Below, in pieces: positions 10,601 through 20,430 of a DNA stretch of 38,329 bases. A program made the position numbers and the translations under genes. Position 1 is the stretch's first letter; every line of letters begins with the position of its first letter. The stretch covers positions 151,058 to 189,386 of the forward strand of contig NW_003112467.1 in assembly GCF_000003605.2 (NCBI RefSeq). Direction: 5' to 3'. This stretch comes from Saccoglossus kowalevskii (Eukaryota; Hemichordata; Enteropneusta; Harrimaniidae). The notes below the pieces were generated by a model. That model worked only from the letters and a program-made list of their open reading frames with translations. It did no database searches and was not told where the DNA came from.

Positions 10601-13600
10601 TTATGTATAACTTCAGTGTTGACACAATACATGTATCATGTAACTTTCTTGACTGTGTATGGTGTTGACACAAAACAAGTAACACCATTTCACGCCACGT
10701 CCAAGTCTCAATACTGAATTATACCATGCTGCTTCGACAACACGTGCATTAGCTACAGATACATATTTCATGCGATCAGGTCAGATTTCAGTTACAGTAC
10801 CAAATCATTTTTCCCCTTTGAAAAAGAAGATCAAAATCGTATGTATTAATTTGAGTATAAATTCGATTATCTCAAATAATCATATAATTCACTTTTCTCC
10901 TTGATTTTGGCAGCTATCGCAGTTGTCTCATTATTCTGACAGTAGCTCTTGTTTGTAATGAATGGAAATCTTTGGCCCAATGTTATAGTAGGCTGTCTGG
11001 TCGTGTTCTTTTTAATTGCTTTGTTACATTCACCTGGCTAGTAGAGGATCTGTTCCAGTCCATTTCGCTTTTCTCATGCGACTCTTTGCTGGTTCCATTG
11101 TTATGTTCAAAACTCCACTTTGACTGAATTCTTTGAATTGTTTAAGCTCTTTGCAATCAATTGTATGGGATACATGATGGTTCTTGTTGTTGCGTCTTCT
11201 AACTACCATTTCATAAGATTGTAATCTGGTCAGTTCAGATTCTATGTACGATACATGTGTTTCTAGTGCTGTCGCATTTCTACTGTTTGAAACATGTCAT
11301 ATTTCTCAATTCAGTCTTTGACGTCTGCATTGATGCATTACCAATAAAACAATATTTTGTCTACATAGAGTACTGTTTCGGGCCCATGAATTTTGCTCTG
11401 AAACTAGTGCTATTATCTCTTGCTTTTTCCGTCTAGTTCATCCTTCAGTTGACCTTTCACCTTTATTTAGTGGCTTCGCATCTGGTCTAATTTGAGATTG
11501 AACTTTTTCTGTCAGTGAACCTGACCCCTCAAATACGTCTTTTGTTGGTGGGTGATACGATAGCGATTAGGTCATAGTTAAGTTACAACATCGTATTACA
11601 AACAATTAACCTAGATCGTACTAATCGTATTTGTACTATTATTCCAAAAAGCTGAACATACATGTTATTAGTGTGGTTAAAACAATGCATTATAATGAAC
11701 GCTACTATTATCATCATTATTATCACAGGATTTATGACAGAAGAAGAACGGAAATCGTATGAAGAGATACCATCACAACATGCCAAATACTGGGTACCCT
11801 GTATCTGGTTTATAAATCTAGTACGTCTTGCCAGGGTAGATGGCCGTATTGCAAGTGCGCCAGCAGTAAAAAGTATTATTGATGTGAGTACTTGCATAAA
11901 AACTGCAACTGCTTGTTCATTGTTTCACAAATTACGCAAATGTTATACATATTAATAACAATTTACATTTACCTGACACAAGAGTTAAAACACGATTCTC
12001 ACAAGAATCGTTGTTATGTTTAAGCTTGTAGATCAATAGCAATTTGAAAATATCAGAAGATCGTGATTTTCTCACCTCTTCCAAACTTATCTTGTTTTTT
12101 CGATATTGTAATCAGTTTGTGAGCTAAAAGCTTCACAATGTCATCATGATAATTTAAGATAATTTAAGACCCGAAATTTTAAAATATCGTCGCAGCGAAA
12201 ACAAGGACATGAGTAGAACTAGGGTATTCAATTTGAGATGGTACATCTCAGACCAAATCTGACTGTACACAGAGCGAAGTTTGTTCAAATTAACAGACAT
12301 TCCATTATGTTAATTTGCCAGCGAGTTTTGTAAGCGTTTTGATTTGATACATTTGGTAATTATCTGTTAATTGTACTTATATGTTAGCGGCCGCCATCTC
12401 TTATGACAGATAGTGTTAAACAATTGTGTTGTCATGGAAACCACCATGTAACAATTGAACGCATACAATCACGAGTTGTAAACAGAAATATTGTATACTG
12501 TAAAAAGATTATCATTAAAATTGCACAAATTAAAAATATGCAAATGAGAATAATTTGTATAACCACTTTACTGAGCCAAATTGGTTTACAATTATTCAGT
12601 TAATTTAAAATGACGTCATTTAAAAAATGCAATCTAAATATCATATAGTCAATTTCTGTTTTTGGCATGTATTGAACGTTGTGTTTCAGTTCAGTGACAC
12701 GTAAATCAAACTACAACATAACAAACATAACTGCGAGCAGCAATGATCGGATTTGGCAAATAGGATGTTGAACACACGTTGCTATGAATATGTCAATGAT
12801 TTTTAGGGACACACCCACCAACACTCTGTCCACAAAATGAATGTATATTCGAAATATCGGTCAAGAACTTATGTATTATATATACGTTTGTTTTTAGCTC
12901 CGCTGTCGACTTTGTCGACGGAGCTTATCATATGAGTGATTGTCCGTCGGCGTCCGTCGTCCGTGTCAATGTTTTACTTTTCGACTTCTTCTTGAAAACT
13001 ACAAGCCTGAATGCTTTGATACTTGGTGTATATGTGCCTTATTTAGGCCTCTCTTAGATTTGTTCATTTCATGATGATATCTTCAATTCTCTAATTTTCG
13101 TGAATATTTTTGTCATTTTTGGTAAAAAGTGATATTTTCGACTTCTTGTTAAGAACGGCAAGGCTTATTGCTTTGATATTACATATATAGGTACTACAAG
13201 TGGACCTCTCTCAGATGTGTTCATTTTGTGATGATATCTTCAATTATCTAATATTAATGAATATTTTTGGTAAAAGGTTATAGTTTTTCAAATTCTTGTT
13301 GAGAACCGAAGTTTTGATTGCTTTGAAACAATGTACTATATATATTGTTCATTTTCTAATGATATCTTCAGTTCTTTAATTGAAGTGTGCATTGCTAACA
13401 GCGGAGCTATCTCAGCCGAGAGGCTGCTTATTTTAATCAGTATAGTGCCAATTTAGGTTTGACTTCCTCAAAATTGTTGATTGCTATGGCTTAGTTACTA
13501 GGGACACACACCTTACCAAATATTACTACACGCCCGCCATGAATGTTAATCTCATTCTGGTTGCACATATAATTTTTTGCTTGTAATAGTAATGTGACCA

Positions 13601-16600
13601 CCCTAAAATGCCTATCCTATGTACTGTAGAATAGTACACTATTTACGTGTTGTTTATGTTTCGTGACCAAACTTCTCCCTCTACCCTTTCGCGGTTACGT
13701 TAATGCAGTTATCATGGTGAGCTTTCCTTTATCACAATCCAGGGGTTTTAGAGTTACTCAAGGTGTGGTATATAGCTAGGGGCCTTCCTGAAAGGTTTTT
13801 CAAATCAGTCTCTATGGCATTCATACTTGCATTCATACATGCAAATATTCTGAAATGTTCTACATACATATCCATATCCTCTTCTTCCTTATAATCTGAC
13901 AGTTTGGAAAATTTAGCAGAGGTTGACGGATTTGCCGTTCCCAAATTAGTCTAATTTTTCCATCTCATCTCTATGGCTTCTATGCATTTCTTTGTTTTTC
14001 TCCGTCTTACATTAAATTATAAAACGTTCTCTCAGAATAACATACATAATTATATAAAGACCTTACAAATTGGGTATTTTCGGTGGTGTTTGTGCGCGCA
14101 ATGTCATGTTACCATGGTTTTCAGTCTGTCGACAATTCATTATATTATCAAGAGTTTCTCGTGTAAACAATACAATCCAATTATATCAACATGATGTATA
14201 AAAGTGTAATTCTAATGTCCTACATAATAAAATATTACACATTTGGTGTGTTAACTTTCTTCACGTGGAAGTGCTGTCTGCATAATACATTAAAACATAA
14301 TTACTATGGATAATTTAACTCAATGCTAGAGAATAATTGTGGTCTTTATATAATCATATTAGTCTGATGCTGCATATTTCTTTATCCACTGTTACAGTAC
14401 TTTAACCAACTTTCTTCACTCTATCCAGCATTGTAGTTTGTCTTCAACAAACTCATTGTTCTTTCCATGCCTACTGTTACTGCGTATCACCACTGACAAC
14501 ATTGTTCATATGTATCAGTGATTAATGGTATTTTTTCTTTTATAATTTCTAGGAAGTTAATCGTTTTCATGACCAATGTGACGAGATATTTGGTTTTGAT
14601 TGGGTCAGCGTCCCACTAGTATATACACAGGTAACCATCAAATACACGTTATTATATTGTGTTTCTCCAATCTCACGTGACAATATTGCCACATTACATT
14701 GATTTGATTATGTCTAGTTAGTGAATTGACAAAATTATGTGATCAAAATTAAGTTGCCTTCCCGAGCATAAACTGCTTTTAATATGTGGTATTATGTTCC
14801 AAGTTGATGTTTAACGAGTGTCTAGTAAAGATTCAATAATACTGCCCAGTTGAAATTAGGAAATGTGCAAAAGGTATGCATTTATAATGACTAGTTATAC
14901 TTCCTACATAAGCAGGTGAGGAATTGAGTAATTTCCTATATCTATAGCAGGTGGAGAATATCGAACTATGATATATTTTGCCATTACACATGTTATAAAC
15001 AACAACTATATACTTTTGTGAACTATATAAATGTGAATGTCGGCCATATATTCGGACAAGTTAATTGACGAAGTTAATTTTCTGATCAGGACAACAGTAA
15101 TCAAACAAATGTCTTGTCAGTGTGTTGGGATAAACGATTAAACAGTGAGAACTGCATCACATTTGGAACGTTATTTTATAACTTTCTATCACATTCAAAC
15201 TGTCATTCTATTAATCCTAGAGGTACATCAGCATGAATGTGCGCTAGACGGAGTTCGAAATTAAAACACACCTCGTACTTTTCGACCAATTATAACGCTT
15301 TTTTCAGTGTCTTTATATACACTAAATGACTGTCCTGTTTTTGAGATTTAACCGTTTTCTCAAGTCAAATTTCATAGATGGTTCTTAGACTTTTTAATGA
15401 AGGGACTTTGAAAATGTTATTTGTTTGTGTGTTTGACTTTTTGCGTTTTTTTCTATTATATCCTCATCTTTCTGGAGGTTGTGACTATAGCCGTCTATAC
15501 ATACTTTTTAGCATGTCTATTTGGTAGACAGTATCTACAACCAGATGCAGGTTATCAAAGTAAAGGCCGAAATGCAGATTTATACATTCCCGTATTTACA
15601 CTTCTAACAGTTTTTATTTTACTTTGGCTGGCTGAAGGTGAGTAACTTTGGGTTGACGATGAACAATACAATATTACACTACGACTGATATTGCATCAAC
15701 AGTGACATCTATGCATATTGCATCAACAGTGACATCTATGCATATTGCATCAACAGTGACATCATGCATATTGCATCAACAGTGACATCTATGCATATGC
15801 ATCAACAGTGACATTTATGCATATTGCATCAACAGTGACATTTATGCATATTGCATCAACAGTGACATTTATGCATATTGCATCAACAGTGACATCTATG
15901 CATATTGCATCAACAGTGACATTTATGCATATTGCACCAACAGTGATATCTATGCATATTGCATCAACAGTGACATCTATGCATATTGCATCAACAGTGA
16001 CATCTATGCATATTGCATCAACAGTGACATCTAAGCATATTGCATCAACAGTGACATCTATGCATATTGCATCAACAGTGACATTTATGCATATTGCATC
16101 AACAGTGACATTTATGCATAATGCATCAACAGTGACATTTATGCATATTGCATCAACAATGACATCTATGCATGTTGTATCTCACGTTACATCCGTGCAT
16201 ATTGCATCACAGTTGACGTTCATGTTTATTGTACAACATATTATGACGTCCATACATATTGTATAACTGGTGACGTCTATACACATTGCACCAAATATGA
16301 CATATATGCATATTGCATCACTGGTGACGTATACACAAATTGCACAGCGGGAGCCTTCCATGCATATATCAGAATGACATCCATGCATGTTACATCACAA
16401 GTGACATCTTTCTGTAACAGATTATTTTGCGTTGATGACATAGTTTGCCATACATTCTGTCATCAAATCTAAACGGTAGTTTAAAGACTGCGTACTTAAA
16501 TAAGTGTAATTATTCGTGCAACTGTCCGACGTTAATAACTTTAATCCTAAGTTATAGAATTGCGAAAGTGACCTTTGGGACTCGCCGTTGATAGATACAA

Positions 16601-18709
16601 ACCAATCCCTAGGTGACATCATTTACTATTAATAATGTCAACGGAAATGTAGATGATTGACTTACTGTTCGAATACGATGAGTCATAATCACGTGATTGC
16701 TTCGTTCAACTTTAGAGGGCAGAGTTTATGTCAGAATATTCTAGAATGTATAACGTTATATGCTTTTGCCGAGCAGTTGAATAAAGTTGGAGTTTGTGGC
16801 TGTTGATTTGTCTACTGCTCTGCTAGCTATGACTAGTAGATGGAGCTATCGCGTTGTGTGCGTTTATCGGAGTGAACGTGTGTATTTTTAATTTTATATT
16901 GCACAAGTGACACCCATGCATGTTGCATATTAAGTAACATCGATATTAAAATACAATTTGCATTAAACACATTTTTGGTTGAAACAAAATATTCATCATC
17001 GAAATAACTAAAACATCGTTGAATAATATTGTTGTAGGCAATATGCCATCGCAATATATTCAGTTTATATAGTTTTTATTTTGACCCTGAGAGTTTAACA
17101 TGACACACGACATTAACATTAATTAACATTATGTCACACATATTATGTCACGTTACAGGTAGCAGAAGATATTATGGATCCATTTGGAGAAGATGATGAT
17201 GATTTTGAAATGAACTTGATGGTCGATAGGAACCTCCAGGTAGGAGATGGTGTTGTACATATCACGACTCAATATGGCTATGGGTTTATATGCCTAAGTG
17301 ATTTACATGGACGACTACTCATAGTATACATATACGTATAGTCAATTTGCTATATTTAGATTATTATTGAAATAAACTGCATATTACCAAAATAAACAAC
17401 CCAAGGCGACACATGGAAAAAGATACTACGCGAGAACCACGTGAACCACGTGTAAGCACACACTCGAGTGTAAAATTCCCTTCGAATCTCCTGTAGGAGT
17501 TCATTGTTGTTATTATGACATACCATCAATATGTGTTATGTGTCTATTGCAATATTTGCAACACAATACATATTACTATATGTAGAGATTTACATACGAC
17601 ATTATCTATTTTTTATGGAAATTTATCAAATATTTATAAAGCCTGGAAGACCTTAAAAATACGCTTTTATTAGTTATACATGCACATAGTAACGCCTATT
17701 ACCCATGTGTCTTTGCAATTTTACCTCATGTGATTAAAGTGTTAAAGTAGCTTTCAAAAATCATTTTGAACTTATAAAAACGTGTATGCTAATATTCTGC
17801 TGTTTCGCCTTCAGCTCAGTTATCTTGCAGTGGATGATCTATTCCACTCCTATTTCCCATTAGTCAAAGATTTACATTACGGCGACCCTGATCCTGAGAT
17901 ACCATACACCAAGGCTTCTCTAAAAAGCAAGGTTAACTCTTGGCCAGGATCTGCTGAACGAATGAAGTGAGTACACATATTCTAGGAAATCTGCCACAGA
18001 CGACCAATCTGAGTTGCATGCATAGCTCTGGAGGTTCAACACTCGCCTACCTCTATTATACTGGCGTTATATCCCTATATTGCGCAAACTCGCACATACA
18101 TAAATAAGCTCTAGCTTCAGATGATGGAAGTAGAGGACGAATATCATTTCATTATGATATGTCCTCTGTACGAGATGCTTAGAAAGCGGCTCATTCCCAT
18201 TTGGTCTTATACAAATCCATCGGTAAATAAGTTTTATTCTTTAATGTCATGTAATTAATTTGAAATTATTAGTAACTTAGCTGTTTTTATACTAAATGCA
18301 TTTAAGTTGAGACAAGATGTACTTGACCTTTGACCAAAGATTTGTTGTATTAGTATTGTAATAAGCAAAAGGGGCCAGTGGCCTATAAGAGCAAATATAA
18401 ATATTTACTAATTATTTCAATATTTTCAGGATTTCCAAGACTGGAATGGCTATAGCTGAATTATCTGCTCCTCACATAAGACTTCACCAACACCATGACG
18501 ATGTACAAGGTCACGTCTCTCCATCCGCTCGTAGTCCGTCTGGTTATAACAGTCGCCACAAAGGTAGTCAGGAAATTGTTCAGGAAAATTGTCTCCCTAT
18601 TAGAAAAAATATTGGCAGAAAAGAGAAAGATAAAGACAAGACAAAGAACCGTGGTTGCAGCAAACAAGGCGTGGCAACCTTGTCGTCAAACAATCAACAC
18701 AAAGAGTGA
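7210..18709 (+). CDS. Bestrophin-family calcium-activated anion channel (whole gene, seven coding exons)
   Basis: Joined exons 7210-7693, 11729-11883, 14553-14630, 15478-15637, 17163-17239, 17815-17966 and 18430-18709 add to 1386 nt, that is 461 codons plus TGA, with matching phases at every junction. Bestrophins are pentameric, Ca2+-gated chloride/bicarbonate channels of plasma or organelle membranes. The visible family hallmarks run in order: [10 protein letters not shown] before the first helix, [11 protein letters not shown] (pore neck, human I76/F80/F84 positions), [30 protein letters not shown] (aperture isoleucine position), [29 protein letters not shown] (acidic Ca2+ clasp) and VDRNLQ. 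The C-terminal tail is short and basic (human BEST1 has 585 residues). The family assignment is certain. Orthology to a particular vertebrate paralogue is not decidable here, so no gene symbol is given. Confidence 0.93.
8657..8935. repeat. 38-bp minisatellite in bestrophin intron 1 (about 7 copies)
   Basis: The unit gggtattctggtgaactagg plus ttcttgtatattgtgtat recurs with GGG at 8696, 8734, 8772, 8810, 8848, 8886 and 8923. The spacing is 38 bp except for the last, which is 37 because of a 1-bp deletion. Confidence 0.93.
9183..9420 (+). mobile_element. MITE copy A (AAAGGGCGGTAGTCGTCGCG family), truncated at one end
   Basis: It begins aaagggcggtagtcgtcgcg and matches, in reverse complement, most of the element at 23615-23898, including gttgcgcagat-aacgagtacaaa, gtctcatataaacaaaga and gtgcaagtcgcgc. 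The second terminal inverted repeat is missing: the likeness stops near gtcgcacattt at about 9411. No coding capacity is seen, so it is a non-autonomous DNA transposon remnant. The superfamily is not determined. Confidence 0.78.
10541..10690. repeat. Degenerate ~46-bp tandem repeat
   Basis: The motif gttgaca followed by a-tacatg recurs at 10541, 10573, 10618 and 10664, with tgtataac and tgtatcatg stretches between. Spacing is 32, 45 and 46 bp, so it is an old or irregular repeat. Short open frames on both strands here follow the repeat. Confidence 0.45.
11050..11550 (-). pseudogene. Ty3/gypsy pol remnants in intron 1
   Basis: On the minus strand, about 11545-11370 reads DVFEGSGSL, then [18 protein letters not shown] and SEQNSWA. 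This matches the protease/RT junction of Ty3/gypsy pol, usually DVFxGLG ... AKPxxxxPR ... EP..WVNS. At about 11345-11270 INADVKD[12 protein letters not shown] resembles the zinc-binding region of integrase (ADxKDxxxKCxxCQ), with the Trp codon now TGA and the cysteines lost. Stops and shifts are frequent. The material between RT and integrase is missing, so the copy is internally deleted and dead. It resembles the remnant at 25985-27630. Confidence 0.6.
11729..11883 (+). CDS. Bestrophin coding exon 2
   Basis: This 155-nt exon begins after ttatcacag in phase 1, where g|ga restores the Gly of GFMT, and ends GAT|gtgagt in phase 0. It encodes [13 protein letters not shown], then [11 protein letters not shown] and [15 protein letters not shown]. 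WVPxxWFxNL and GRI are bestrophin signatures, and GRI carries the aperture residue (human I205, chicken V205). The length matches the corresponding vertebrate exon as I recall it (155 nt). Confidence 0.95.
12896..13408. mobile_element. Dispersed element with AGCTCCGCTGT terminal inverted repeats
   Basis: It starts agctccgctgt (12896) and ends acagcggagct (13398-13408), an 11-bp perfect inverted pair. The left end also folds on itself (agctccg ... cggagct, 12896-12925, with two gtcgac sites). Inside are three decaying copies of a roughly 150-bp module: ttcgacttcttcttgaaaac, gctttgata, cctctcttagat, ttcattt-gatgatatcttcaatt, gaatattttt. The third copy is the most eroded. I recall similar agctccgctgtcgac-type repeats from several marine invertebrate genomes. 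It has no open frame, and the transposition mechanism is unknown. Confidence 0.7.
13732..13944 (-). pseudogene. Retrotransposon gag-like fragment
   Basis: A 70-codon minus-strand frame includes [21 protein letters not shown] and ends in [10 protein letters not shown]. The pattern K-lpxYxExEDxDxYxxxFxxxA ... GkAlxvYxxL is typical of the gag/SCAN-like capsid region of Ty3/gypsy elements that animals often carry. Only this segment is visible, with no zinc knuckle or pol next to it. It is a short relic in an intron. The evidence is family likeness by eye only. Confidence 0.45.
14553..14630 (+). CDS. Bestrophin coding exon 3
   Basis: This 78-nt exon runs in phase 0 at both ends (tttctag|GAA ... 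CAG|gtaacc). It encodes [13 protein letters not shown] and [13 protein letters not shown], the segment leading into a membrane helix. YDWI/VSxPLVYTQ is one of the most conserved bestrophin blocks. The exon length equals its vertebrate counterpart as I recall it. Confidence 0.96.
14631..15477 (+). other. Bestrophin intron 3
   Basis: 847 bp, donor gtaacc, acceptor tcatctttctggag. AT-rich. I see no repeat or coding likeness in it. Confidence 0.85.
15478..15637 (+). CDS. Bestrophin coding exon 4
   Basis: It encodes [20 protein letters not shown], a loop [15 protein letters not shown], then [18 protein letters not shown], a membrane helix, and ends G|gtgagt in phase 1. The end is odd. Related genes finish W-L-K in phase 0, whereas here TGGCTGGCTGAAG contains a repeated GCTG, which makes the exon 4 nt longer and moves the phase by one. 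Frame is kept only if the next exon starts 4 nt later than its first AG (see the finding on this junction). Confidence 0.92.
15638..17162 (+). other. Bestrophin intron 4
   Basis: 1525 bp with donor gtgagt. There are two AGs four bases apart at the 3' end: ttacag (ending 17158) and ggtag (ending 17162). Much of the intron is a 27-bp minisatellite (15689-16400). A further isolated unit-like stretch, cacaagtgacacccatgcat, lies at about 16903. The rest is AT-rich without coding likeness. Confidence 0.8.
15689..16400. repeat. 27-bp minisatellite in bestrophin intron 4
   Basis: The unit tattgcatcaacagtgacat plus ctatgca is repeated about 18 times to 16183, with an occasional t/c change (attta/atcta) and a few 1-2-bp deletions near 15760-15800. 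It then decays to about 16400 with forms such as gttacatccgtgcatattgc. Most units contain the palindrome tatgcata. As 27 is a multiple of three, a 152-codon frame (15808-16266) appears, which I do not take as a gene. Confidence 0.95.
17163..17239 (+). CDS. Bestrophin coding exon 5 (Ca2+ clasp)
   Basis: It encodes (A)[17 protein letters not shown] and LMVDRNLQ, ending CAG|gtagga in phase 0. The acidic stretch GEDDDDFE is the bestrophin calcium clasp. At human positions Q293 and N296 this protein has Asp, and D301-D304 are conserved. In-frame splicing needs the ggtag acceptor ending at 17162. The nearer-to-consensus ttacag 4 nt upstream would shift the frame and reach TGA at 17194-17196. With the upstream AG the exon would be 81 nt, the vertebrate size as I recall. 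Confidence 0.88.
17240..17814 (+). other. Bestrophin intron 5
   Basis: 575 bp, donor gtagga, acceptor tttcgccttcag. Nothing recognisable beyond a short direct repeat, gaaccacgtgaaccacgtg, at 17433-17451. Confidence 0.85.
17815..17966 (+). CDS. Bestrophin coding exon 6
   Basis: This 152-nt exon starts [10 protein letters not shown], continues [16 protein letters not shown] and ends in phase 2 at AA|gtgagt. The pattern LLAVDxM ... KPxPxxPYTxAS is the cytosolic end of the conserved bestrophin core, with the membrane-proximal C-terminal segment that wraps the channel. The length equals the vertebrate counterpart as I recall. Confidence 0.93.
18115..18410 (+). mobile_element. LINE 3' end (ORF2 C-terminus and tail) in bestrophin intron 6
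   Basis: From ATG 18124 the plus strand reads [30 protein letters not shown], stop (18256), then [13 protein letters not shown]. This matches the C-terminal tail of non-LTR reverse transcriptases common in animals: VEDExHFLxxCPxYxxLRxxL ... FxxLMS ... LAxFIxxAFxxR. It is followed by gtaataagcaaaaggggcc and agtggcctataagagc, a tail typical of such LINEs. The 5' part is absent, as is usual for dead-on-arrival copies. It ends about 25 bp before the last exon, so it may supply part of the branch-point region. Confidence 0.75.
18430..18709 (+). CDS. Bestrophin coding exon 7 (C-terminal tail)
   Basis: The acceptor is ttatttcaatattttcag, where aa|g restores Lys, and the stop TGA is at 18707-18709. 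It encodes [18 protein letters not shown], a His-rich bit (LHQHHDD), and a basic tail with [14 protein letters not shown]. The tail is poorly conserved between bestrophins, so the evidence is phase, position and a good acceptor. I see no clear AATAAA close downstream: AATAAG at 18952 is the nearest variant. The exon could continue differently in a longer splice form. Confidence 0.75.
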
Positions 18710-19413
18710 ACCTAGGGGGTTGCTCTCAAACAAGACTATAATTTTCTCCTGGACGAAGACTGATAACGAAAATTGTTGCTTATTTAAATCATCTATTGTT
18801 TTAACGGTATCTGCTAAGCAAGGTGGACAGGTATTCGGTGTCGTGTGACTCCATACAGTATGGTCAAAATGGTTATAACACAGGTTTACACGGACTGGTT
18901 TGTCCACCGATGTGAATTAAGAACTGGATATAATGTGCAATATATTTTAACTCAATAAGTAAGTATACATGGAGCCGGCCGGGCGGGGGGCGTAATGCAC
19001 GAGACTGCCAAACTCCAGGCTCCAATGGTGGATGGATTTGGTTGTGACTGATGATTTAGAGTCGAAGTCAGTCTAGATAAGCTGCGAGTAACATCACAAT
19101 CGCGTATGGTTGTTGAAATCTACATACATCATCATGATCATGGTAGGAAGCGTGTATTTGCTGAAATACAAATATTTATGTATGTGAGATGAAATGTACA
19201 CGTGACCTCAACAGTACAAGATTTGACGTCGAATACTTTTCGGACGTTAAGAAACACCAGTGCTGGATGTCAACTACAGACAATCTCAACAAAGTCTACA
19301 GCTGTGATGAAGATAAACTGTAGACAGTATGTGTTCAAGATCCGCTACGGGAACCATCTGAAAACAACAACAGTGTTTAAGCGCAACTACACGTGGCAGT
19401 CCATGATCAAAAA

Positions 19414-19545
19414 CGTTGAGAACGTCCCATCGTTCCAAGCGCTGAGAACGTCCCCTCGTTTCAAGCGTTGAGAACATACCATCGTTCCAAGCGTTGAGAA
19501 CACACCATCGTTCCAAGCGTGGAGAACATACCATCGTTCCAAACG
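19414..19545. repeat. 26-bp tandem repeat (5 copies)
   Basis: The unit gttgagaacgtcccatcgtt-ccaagc recurs five times with changes such as cataccatcg and cacaccatcg. The last copy ends ccaaacg. Confidence 0.9.
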
Positions 19546-20430
19546 TAACAAATTCACTCTTTAGTCAAAGCCGTCTATGTTTATGAGATATAAAACATCT
19601 TTTAAATTGCAGCCAAAATGATTTGGCAGCATAAAGTACAGTCGTTTGTGAGCTTGGGGTTTGTGTTGAACGGTGTAATGCTATAGATCGACACTGAAAA
19701 CATACCTCGTGGAGTCATGTCCAATCAATATAAACAGTCAATATTCACATTCATTATCGTGTCAGATTCGACTCTGGTTGAAGGTGATGTGGCTGGGGTT
19801 TAGTTTAGGAACCTCCTAACAATAGCATCAAGTAGTTTTCATATATTTCATAAATTTTCCGAACAATTGTGTTAAAGCAAAAAAGTTAAAGCAACATTTT
19901 CAGTACTGGTACTGACATTGTTGTAACTATTTTGTGTTGTCGATCTATATCCAATATGCTGTTCAAGGAAGATATATTTTGTATCGGATAAGAAGCTTTC
20001 TCATGATAGAGGAATGTGATAATGCACCGCTGCTTCTTTTGTTTCAATTTACATCCCAATCTCATCAGCATTACATGTACTTTAGATAAGATAACAATTC
20101 AACTGGTTATCAATATACACTAATTCAAAAAGTAGTGTAGAACAATGATAAACCTAGTATTTCCAGAGAGTTTCACCAATGCCTACCTCCTATTAATGCT
20201 ATTAAATTGCATGAACTGCACTCAACGTAAATTGCAAACAAACCAACTGCAATTTAAAGTTTAGCAATTATTTCTTTTAGAAGACATTGGTTACAAATAG
20301 TGTATTGTGTCAATCGCATACTATGCCTAGTATGTCCAGAGTCATCTCAAGTTGAAAATATAATTGTTTGTCAAGGTGGAACATAGTTAAGTCATAACAA
20401 GCTGACTAAACACACAATAACATTTGACCA

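Larger units (their letters stand above)
7694..11728 (+). other. Bestrophin intron 1 (4.0 kb)
   Basis: Donor gtacgta, acceptor ttatcacag. It contains a 38-bp minisatellite (8657-8935), a truncated MITE (9183-9420), a degenerate repeat near 10541-10690 and Ty3/gypsy remnants (about 11050-11550). The stretches 7744-8656 and 9421-10540 hold short AT-rich open frames (for example 9825-10052) with no family likeness. One small frame at 9727-9807 ([16 protein letters not shown]) is acidic and resembles the start of some transposases, but it is too short to call. Confidence 0.85.
11884..14552 (+). other. Bestrophin intron 2 (2.7 kb)
   Basis: Donor gtgagt, acceptor tataatttctag. It contains an AGCTCCGC-ended element (12896-13408) and a minus-strand retroelement gag fragment (13732-13944). 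The stretches 11884-12895 and 13945-14552 are AT-rich with only short, unrecognised open frames. Confidence 0.85.

Noticed and set aside
15808-16266. 152-codon open frame of MHIASTVTF repeats
   Set aside because: A product of the 27-bp minisatellite inside bestrophin intron 4.
18495-18848. 117-codon plus-strand frame overlapping bestrophin exon 7
   Set aside because: It lies in another frame than the phase-consistent last exon and has no bestrophin likeness.
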